A DNA stretch of 9,549 nucleotides from Candidatus Omnitrophota bacterium (GTDB lineage Bacteria > Omnitrophota > Omnitrophia > Omnitrophales > Abzuiibacteriaceae). The notes below the pieces were generated by a model. The model saw only the letters and a program-made list of their open reading frames with translations, made no database searches and was not told the DNA's origin. Below are positions 1 through 9,000 of this stretch, in pieces; position 1 is the first letter of the stretch, and every line of letters begins with the position of its first letter. The position numbers were made by a program, and so were the translations under genes. Location: positions 1 to 9,549 of the forward strand of contig JACQQN010000059.1 of NCBI GenBank assembly GCA_016206995.1. Reading direction: 5' to 3'.

Positions 1-3000
1 GTATCAATTGTTTTGTTAACGAAACGAATTCGCTCAAGATAATTCGATTCTAAATCCTCAGGATCATGCTGACCCGACCCGATGAGCCCCCTCAGCATTT
101 CATCATAAGGAACCAAAGCATCTGCATCAACTTCCAACAAGTCACTTGTATCAGAAACCTGTGCCAACCGTTGCTTTTCTAACGAGGAAAGACTTAATCC
201 AAGCTGTTTTAATAACTCAGTCTCAGGCAACTCAAAAACTTCTTTTAAAAGTGCAGAGACATTAACAAAATATCCCCGTCCACCCGCTTGTTCAATTTCG
301 CCAAAATTCTTTTCTTCAATTAGTTTCTGCAAAAGAACTGCTGCTCTGAGTGGGAGCAAAGGATCCATTGCAGATTTCGTAGCAATTCGAAAAACAAATG
401 ATTGATCTGGTCCGTCAAGCAACATTTGAATATTTGTCGGTTTGCGAAGATCCCACCACTCATAGGCTACAACGCTCCGGTGGGTACCTTTCAAGTCTAG
501 ATTTGAAAACCTTGGATCATTGAGTGCCGTAAACAAAATTTTCGAAGGTTGTTGACGCGGGCCAGCGGCAATTCGCATTGAAATCGGCAATATTAATCCC
601 CCATCTATAATTTGTAGAGATTGATCTTTTTTGTCTGCATCTTGACTGCGTAGCTCAGAGCGGGATGCGCTTTCATCTGCAGACTGGCTAGGATGATGAA
701 GAGTGGTTCGAAAATCAATAATTCCAGAAGTAAGTTGTTCGGGCGTAACAACCAGTTGTTCTCCTGTTACACCATGGTTACTCGCAATTGCACGGGCAAC
801 GTCTTCTGGGGTTAACGTTGATATAAACGCTGGTTCTGTTTGATGGTCAATGCTGCTTGCAAAAGCCCGCAAATACTGATCGTACATTCGGTGAATAGCA
901 GCGTCCACTTCTTCTTGATTGACCATCTTTCGCAATTCGGAGCGTTTTGGTTCACCCTGTGCTGTACTTCCCCGGTCCTCTTCAAGGTCATCCGAAAGAA
1001 TGTCAATCTGATTTTTCGCCCAAAACCGAATTAAAGGAACGTAGGAACTATCCGGTTGCAACCGAAGCTCAACTTTGTAATACCCATAAAACTGTTCTGC
1101 CCGTCTTACCAAACGAGCAAGATCCGCTTTCCCCCAATCAATGCCATATAATTGGTAGCTTTGCTCATGAAGTTTTTCTAAGATATCTGCCAAAAGCGCC
1201 ATTCGGCGCTCGACGGTTCCTTTCCGAAAGGAAAAGCGGATCAATTTTGCGATCGCGAGTTTGATTAATTGGTCATGCCTCAATGCACTCTGATTTTCAC
1301 CTTTTTGGAGAAGCGGCCAATTTGAGCGCGGGAAAAAGATGCTTCTTTTTGTTAACATGAATTTTACTTTTTGATACCATTTCTCAACGCGACGGTTCCA
1401 AAGATACGTTTTATAGACAACGAAAACCCAGCCAACCGCGAGTGTCCAGCCCAACACGGAGGTGCCAACCACTTCCACAAACGCCGATCGCAGCTCGGCC
1501 CTTGCCGACGACAAGGTCGGAGGCGTTAAAGGGTCGAGCAGTCCCCAAGCTTCCATTCGTGAATTCCGGCTTGGGGGCAGCTCGGCCCTTGAAGCGATTA
1601 GCTTCAAGGACTGAGTGGACGTGACTTCATCTAAAGTTAAATCTGTTGAATGTGGGTCGGATGTCACGTCCATCCCGACTTTCCATTTGGAATTATTAAT
1701 GGTAGTCGGGACAGTGCTTGAGTCGAATGGACTCAAGCGCAGCTCGGAGCGGCCAGGCCTCTCTTTCGGAGTCACTTTGACAAGCTTGTTTGAATCATGG
1801 AGCCACACATACACCGGCCCTCTATTTAGAAAATCTAAAATCATCGGGATTTGATACCAACGGCCTTCCTGAATTTGCTTTTGTGCCATGTCACCACGGA
1901 CATAATTTTTTGGGTCTCCGCGTGAGCCGCCAGCCCATTTGGGTATGTAATCACGGTACAAACGCCGGTCTTGACGGTCCAGGTCATTTTCGAAAACAGC
2001 TGGATATAACTGATGGAGGCGCTTTGCAAATCGGTGACTTAAACCGAAAACGGTCAAGTCCATAATCAAAATATCTAGGGCTCGTCCCATAATCCATCGG
2101 CGGCCCCTACGGGCTTCTTCCGTAAAAGTAGTCATCACATGTCCAAAAGGACCGCGGGGCGCGTGAGGATCTTGAGGCGCAAGCACTTCGTTTCCTTCAC
2201 TAATCCCGCGCAAAATTCTTTCAATTTCAGCATCATTATAAATAGGAGGACCCTCAACAAAAGTGCGGCGGCCTTGTTTGGTAGGTTTATATCGAACATT
2301 GCCTGGTTTTAGAGAAAGATCAGTACTTAAATAACTGACGTGCAATCCCATGGGTTCCCATTCCATCAAAGCTTCTAGAATTAATTCTCGATGCGCTTTC
2401 TCCGGATAGATGCCTTGAAAAGCACTTGTCTGATCAAACATGAACGAGCCAAAAGTTTTGAGCGTGATACTGTCTGCATTGGGTAAGCTTAACTGGTGAG
2501 CAACTTTAGGTAATCCATTTAATATCTCTGCTATTAACTGAGGGGCTACCTCCATTTTTTCCAACTGTTCTTTTAGAACTTGAACCACAACAATATTGGC
2601 TGGATCTAATTCTTTACTTTTTGTTATCTCATCATTGTAATCCCAACCCATATCGTGAAACCCTAGCGCAAGCCGCTCCCTCATCACACTGGTGCCAGTG
2701 GTTTTACCTGTTCCCGGACCACCATAAATTCCAAAAACAAACGTTCCAGCTTCGTCTTCATTCTTTTTCCTTCGCGCTTGTCGTTGAACCCACTCAGCAA
2801 ATGGTAAATCCCAAGTTGCGGCAATTTCTTTATGGAGTGATTCGATTCTTTCTGTAATCATTTCAACCGCGGCTGGGACTTTATTCATTAGCTTGTTTGT
2901 GGGGTTATATTCCCACTTCTCTTGTTCTAATACTGCAATCCGTTTTCTGACATCTACAACAAAAGCCGGATTCTGTAAAACGGGCGGTTTGGCCAATTCA

Positions 3001-6000
3001 TTTTTCAAAGCAGTATTAAGATCTTTTTTAAGCGCTTCCATTTGTTCGCCCAATTTTTTCTTCACGTTTCTCTCGATTATTTCAATCTCATCGGCCAATT
3101 GGGTTAGTCTCTTTGGTGTTGTCTTTGGGTCATCATATTCATCGATCAGCACATCACGTTTAATCATTGGACCGATTAGCAACTTTTCCTGATTTTTTTT
3201 CCATAGGCCTGCTTGCTTCGTTAAATTGTCAACCTCACGCTTATCTTCTTCCGTTAATCGCAAGCCATCAATATCACGAGCCCTTAATTTCAATCCTGTA
3301 CCAGTCAAATCTGCTGTTTCCACAGCTCGAGTTAATTTTTCACCAATCGCAAGCGGAAAACTCCCACCCCATAACTTATTCATCTGATCCTGGATGGCAC
3401 TAATCACATCCCGAATTGCATTCAAGCGCTCTACCAAGTCTCTATTCTTTTCTTCCAGCCTCCTGATTTCGTCCTCTGGTTTCGCATTAATAATAAAATC
3501 CTCAAGCTTCTCTTCCGCTTCTTGTTTGCTCTGGTTTAAGGTTGCTAACGTTCTTTGATGTTCCTTAAGCACAGCTGCCAATTGACCTAATTCCACAAGC
3601 TCTCTATTTGAAATAATAAAGTTTTCAACGGGTGTCACATTAGCTACCAAACGAAGCCAAGCATAAATGCTTTGGAGGTAGTAAACTGTTTTTTGTTCCT
3701 CTGGTTCCCCTGTTTTTTCGTTCACAACCATCTTATCCTTATAAAGATACTCGTTGTTCGCAGGCTTTATATTTTCCTCAACGATAGGACTGTATGTCGT
3801 GGACCCATGCATGCCGGCCGCTCTCTCCAACTTTTCAGCAACCGCAATCAGACGTTGGTCTAAGGGGAGGCGGGCAAAAAATTCTTCAAAAAGATAAGAG
3901 TAATACGCTGCTAAATCTTTCGGTGATTGAATCGCTCCCACAAAAAGACCTTCATTAGTTGTTGTCGACTCAGGACCGTTGCCGCTGTCTAATATATAGA
4001 GGCGATTCATGGCATCAAAAAGCTCTCTTCTAAAATTTCCTTGTGTATCCCTCGTCATCCGATAATTCCACAAAAGGTCATACAAATATCGAATATTTCT
4101 TTTTTCCACTGCATAATCTAAAATAAATAGATTTAAATCTGTAATCCATCTTGCTTGCGCTCTTTTCGTCGCAAAACGAAGCACGTTGAGAGCCGCCCAT
4201 GAATCTTTATCGAAATTCTTTGGTTGAGGGAGGAAGTTTTGAAGATAAACGTAGGCCAAAACCTGAGCTAAAAATGCCGGCTTTTCCTCACTGACATTAT
4301 TCTTCCAAACCTTGTTCCATGTTTTCTTTGTCAAATGAATAATGATAGGCCCTACCGGCTTTCCAGTTGCATCGGTTTCTTGAGCGACAAAGAAGAGAAT
4401 GTTGGGCTTTCGCTCGCCTTGATATTCCGGCAAAGGATAGAAATATTTTCCCGCCGCGAGACTAGCTCGATGATTGTAGGAATACCCTTCATTTCCTGAA
4501 ACATCATCAACTTGAAAAACAATTCTCTCATTTTCATCCGCAGGAGCACTTATCAGATCAATCAATTTATCATAAACATTTCCTATGTTTCGACGCTTAA
4601 TCCAGTCAATGACAGTATCCGGAACTTGCACTGCAGGAATCGAAACTTTTGATTGCGGGTTCGGCTGCTTTGTCGTAAAAACAAATGGAAGCCATGCCCT
4701 TTGTTCAGCAGTCAATTCCGATGTTAAGTAAGCTCTTTTAACGGAAAGATCTCCACCCAAATGCTTCGACCATGCCTCAAGAGGCGCTTTTCTTCTGGGT
4801 TGATAACCCTCTTTTTGCCGTCGACTAACCACCTCCCATAACTGCTTGGCGAAAGCACCTAGAGTTGTGTCTTGATCGTCTCGATATTCTGTTTCAAGAA
4901 GCTCCAAATAGGCATCTGTTGCGTGATCTAAGTACCATTGGTCTACATCGCTAACGCCTTTCTTGATAGCTTCCTCGCTCGATAAAGAAAGACCGATCAC
5001 ACTTGCGTAACGATGCTTTGACATTTGCTCATGGGATCCCATAAAACCTTCCATTAATTGGGTCACTACGAGCTGTGTTAGAAATTCAGGTTTTTTTAAT
5101 TTTGTTTTATGGTCTTCCGACCCCATTTCTTCCCAGAGTTTCTTCGAAATATGAATCAGCACCTTCCAATCGCCAGGAGCTGGTGTCCACTCACCCTGAT
5201 TCTTCCCATCCCTATAAATAATTGCACCGCGCCCATCCTTCTTCTCTACTTGCTCGATCGTAAGATAACTCATGAAACCCATAGGGTTCCGGGATGACTT
5301 CACACGAGGGTACAAATAGGGATCCGAATTTTTTTCCGACAGATTTAATTGAAGCTGGTGAAATTCTGTTGCCTCTTCCTGAAGAAAGTTTGGATCGTCT
5401 AAATCATCAATTTGTAACTGAACTAATCCAAGATGAAGCATTAACGAAATTTGTTCATTGAACGTGTAGGGGCCACGCTCGGCTTCACCGGCGACGAACT
5501 TTCTTAGCGCTTCCTCTCTTGCAACATGACTTCTAGAATCTTCACCCAGAGGAAAAAATTCTTTCATTTTATCAAGGACATTAATGGGTAAGTCGATCAG
5601 AGGGGAGGCTTTCCCATCCAATCTCAACCTTAATCTCTGGCTTGTATCCGCATAAAATACTTCCTCTTCGTTTGTAGATTCTTCCGTTCCCGGCGCTTTC
5701 CGAGAAGCAATGTTTTGAGCCAGAATAACTTTCGTTTTTTGCTCTTTCTCTGCTAATTCTGCTGCCTTCAGGAATTTACGCCGTTCAGTCGTTGCTTTGC
5801 CTTCAATCGGTTTCTCAACCCGCAACTCTGAGCGTTCTTTCACCCGCTCGGCATTGGCTAAGTATGCAGTTCCGATGGCTTGGGCAAGTTTATCGAGCCG
5901 CTCGATGCTTGCGGTTTGAAGTCCAGCGTCTGCGGCTACTTCAGATGCGCGTTTGATTTGAAGATTTTTTAGTTCGAGGGCGCTTTCGGCTAAAACATCT

Positions 6001-9000
6001 TTTGCCCGCTTGATGAGAATTTCACCGGTCTTTCCACTGGCTGGCCTGCCGAAGAGAGTTACCATTTGGTAACGGTCACTTAAGGTACCATAATAAGTGG
6101 CAGCAAGAATTTGCGCGAGGTATTCACCTAATTGATTGAAGACCCGTTCAACTTTTTCTTTTTGTTCCGGGTCTTCAAAAAGTGCCTGAATTTTCTCTAA
6201 CGTTTTGGCTTTTCCGTTTTCTTTAAGGTAAGCTTTGACAGATTTACCTTCGATCATCATCTCTGCTTTCTCAGCTTCAATAAACACAGTGTCTTGTGAG
6301 AGAAGTTGCTGTCCGCTTCCGTAAATATCATAGGCCCTATGTTTGTGCTCCCGGCTTTTGTCTCCTAGATAAGCCACGAGGTATCCTAATTCATACATCC
6401 GGGTAGGAAATTGTGCATTTAGATCCAGGTAGCCACCCCCCAAACTTGTACCTGTAGCAATGCTGAACAGGCCGGCTTGTTTCAAAACCACAGCAGCCCA
6501 AAGGGCACCGATATTGCCGTCATTGGTGACCGCGGTAGGCACAGGTTTTTCAAGTGCGAGTTCACTTTGGAGGGCACTCGCGATTCTTCGTGCCAGGGGG
6601 CGAATGAATTCATTGAAGACCGCTCGGTATTCAGGGGAATCCTCATCTTTTCCCTCTGGGTGGTACGTCATGCGAAGAGCTTTTGTTTTAGAAGTCAGCC
6701 CGCCCAAGATTTCGTTATGGTCCACCACATCCGGAAAACTAATGCCTACAGATGAAGGTGCTGGGAGTTTGAGTCCTTCAATTGCTTGGACCTTGTTGGT
6801 AAATTCCTGAAGCTCTTCAAGCCGGGCTTCCTTATTATCAGTCAGTCGTTGACCTCGGGCCCTAAGACGTTTGTTGTCTACTGATTTGTCTACAGCCAGC
6901 TTGGCCAAGGTAAAGCGAATCAGGGTTATCAAGGTTTTCTCAAATTCAATTCCCTCTTTCATGTTTTCAGGCTTTCGACCCTCGCTTTTTGCTTTCAAAA
7001 TGTACAATTTAGCCAAAACAAAGCGAATCAGGGTTATCAACCAGTTCTCCTTCACTTCCCAGACGTGTTCCTTCAGAAGAACGGGCTCGGTTGTGCCTTG
7101 CTCCATCACAGCTAGTTTCACGTCGGTCCCACCAATATCAACTCCAATGGCAATGCCTTCGATTTCTTCAATTTGCTCGAGGTAGGTTTTCACATCTCTA
7201 GTGGGCACAGGCTGAATTGGTGGTTGCTTAAGATAACTTTCTAATTTGGGGGTCATAGATTCTGACGTAATTTCAATTGGAAATTCCAGATTTCGAGGAA
7301 GATCGTGCAAATACTTGAGCACATTCAGTTCAACAGTATAGCCTTTGGGACTTTCAAGGAGAGTTTTCTTGACCGCTTCAAGTGTTTCCCCGAGTCTTGG
7401 AGGACCACGAAGTTTTAAAGCACTTGGACCTGTCACGATCAAAACATTAAAAACACGGGCAACCAGATAATCTTTGACAATTTCCGGGTTCTCTGCCCTT
7501 GGAACTGGAATCAACATGGGAACCCATTGGTTGTCGACACGGCCTTCAACAAGAACTTGAGAAACCGCTTCTTGTTCGTCCCTCGCAAGCGCTTCGTATT
7601 CCCGAACTAAATCAGCAACTGCAAGAGGGCCTTTTGCATAATCGTGAGGAATGCTTTCACGCAATTCAGAGCGCTTTCCTGTTTCGGGCTTCGTTCTATC
7701 ACCTGGTATCGTTGAAACCATGCCACCAACCGCCGGATGTGCACGCACTAGCTCTAGCGTTCTTGCTGTATACTCACGTATCATGCCAGGTGACATTGGT
7801 TCAGGGGCTTGTGACGAATGAATCTCGTGATCCCACCGACCTGGAAGCGGCTTTTTTCTTTCATCCTTTGTTCGGAGCTCAGAGCGAGTGAGCGCTTGAC
7901 CGATCGTCACAAGAAAAAGACCAGGTTCGTATTGATCTCGAGTGGATATGCTTTCTTGATAACTCTCATTCCTTCGATCAATTTTTTCGGGAGCAACAGG
8001 CTCAGCTTTTAAAGCATCCGGGATTGATATGCTCAAGCGCTCCAATAGGAAACGTGCGAGAATAGCTCTTAAACGAAATCCAGCTTGCCATCGCGCAGCC
8101 CCATCAAAAGCAGGATCAGCATATTTTTTTGCAGGCGCAGAAATCCACGCCAATACGCTTCGCCATGGGGCAGGAAGCTTGCGGAGTGTTGCTTGAAACT
8201 TTTCGATTTCGAAATTTGCACCATCGCCTGCGCGATCAATTGAACCTCGCCGTAACTCCGCGCGGGCGGACTTAATTATCCCATCTAACCTTGTAATCAA
8301 TTCTTCTACAGAAATTCCAGCCATATCATTAATATATGGTGAAGGATTTGCTCTTAACTCTCCGAACAATTCTTCCAATAGTGGAAGATTTGTTTCGGCT
8401 GTGTTATCAAGCCGCTTTTGGTGTCTATCAATTTGATCTTGCGTATGAGCAACTAAGAATTTCCCAACAACAAATGCAAGAGATAATACTAGGTTCGCTT
8501 TGGCCGTGTGCAATTGTGATTTGGTATCTTCGGGATTGTCTACTCGCAATTCACTGCGGCCTTCCAGTTTTCGTTTTGGATCGGCCTGAGCGCTCTTCGT
8601 CGAAGGACGGCGCGACGCAGGACGAACGACTTGGATACGAGGTCTGGGTGCACGGAGAGGATGATCTGATGGAACACGTTTCCAGAATGAAGATTGGGAA
8701 TTGAAGATTCTTTCTATCTCTTTCAGCTCCTCAAGCGCTTTGCCCGCACGCCTTCGTTGGAAAAACCCACGAATCTCGGGCATGTTGCTTTCAAAATCGT
8801 CTTTAAACTTAAAAAACGAAGAACGCGATCCAAGGGCGCTGGAAACATAAACATCAAGAAATGCTTTCACTTTTTGTTTCAGGGTTAACTCATGGTAAGG
8901 CAACTCATTCAAACGGGATGCTATTAGCTGAGACGGGTCTTGGGCTTTCTCTATCATGGGAGGCCTTAGTAAAACGATCATAGCTACGATCATGCTTTTT

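Larger units (their letters stand above)
1491..1591. repeat. 14-nt direct repeat pair at RAEL motifs
   Basis: cagctcggcccttg occurs at 1491-1504 and 1578-1591, 87 nt (29 codons) apart and in the same reading frame. Each copy is followed on its right by an inverted repeat (ccttg/caagg at 1500-1516; 9-bp hairpin at 1587-1609). Confidence 0.85.
1473..1775 (-). other. Ser/Thr/Pro-rich linker with three clustered motifs (residues 2592-2692)
   Basis: Low-complexity, disordered-looking peptide (SPFDSSTVPTTINNS, DVTSDPHSTDLTLDEVTSTQS, LDPLTPPTLSSA). RSELR, RAELP and RAELR lie at 2600, 2654 and 2683. The underlying DNA is unusual: several perfect inverted repeats and a 14-nt direct repeat lie within about 250 bp. 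The stretch connects the P-loop domain to the transmembrane helix, so it probably acts as a flexible stalk. Confidence 0.65.
3606..5819 (-). other. Long motif-free block with diverged internal repeats (residues 1244-1981)
   Basis: After a charged helix (ERRKFLKAAELAEKEQK) comes an alpha/beta region without recognisable catalytic motifs. It is rich in aromatic residues and has several strand-then-helix units. At least two are clearly related (residues 1459-1503 and 1731-1773) and a third, weaker one may begin near 1314. Between them are helical stretches (for example DVDQWYLDHATDAYLELLE; QARWITDLNLFILDYAVEKR). The complete absence of RSELR here, against seven copies before and five after, suggests one large compact assembly and not beads on a string. 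No family is assigned. Confidence 0.5.
5835..7160 (-). other. ROK/sugar-kinase-like domain, ASKHA superfamily (residues about 797-1238)
   Basis: Signatures occur in the order expected of ROK-family kinases and repressors. The phosphate-1 loop is G-V-D-I-G-G-T-D-V-K-L-A-V (Asp804). N-D-G-N (1009-1012) provides the Asp1010 that serves as catalytic base in active ROK kinases. G-T-S-L-G-G-G (1033-1039) matches the phosphate-2 loop, and a late glycine loop F-G-R-P-A-S-G-K-T (1166-1174) sits where ROK proteins carry the adenosine-binding glycines. The usual ROK zinc site (GxEHxC...GCxGxxGCxE) is absent, with an AYDIYGSGQQLL segment in its place. The domain is long for the family (usually about 300-400 residues); an insertion at about 836-925 carries a duplicated LITLIRF segment. 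Typical substrates are hexoses or N-acetylhexosamines, but the substrate here cannot be read. RSELR copy 7 follows it. Confidence 0.78.

Noticed and set aside
840..1264. Overlapping plus-strand ORFs of 64 and 105 codons
   Set aside because: They are antisense to the continuous giant frame, have biased low-quality composition, and show no family motif or convincing ribosome binding site.
1716..1738. Rho-independent terminator
   Set aside because: There is no T-rich tract after the stem on either strand, and it lies in the middle of the reading frame.
1442..2065. Plus-strand ORFs in the hairpin-rich region
   Set aside because: They arise from the same inverted repeats and GC-rich linker DNA that the minus frame reads through, and they have no recognisable protein features.
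5013..5033. HEQMSKH (residues 1506-1512) as a zinc metalloprotease motif
   Set aside because: The spacing is HExxxxH, not HExxH, and no downstream zinc ligand pattern is evident. Two histidines and a Glu alone are not enough.
7499..8888. Plus-strand ORFs of up to 130 codons
   Set aside because: These are shadows opposite the coding strand; the minus-strand frame contains RSELR motifs and coherent modules throughout this stretch.
8955..9000. SMIVAMIVLL (about residues 184-197) as a transmembrane helix
   Set aside because: The hydrophobic run is only about ten residues and is followed by RPP; more likely a buried helix.
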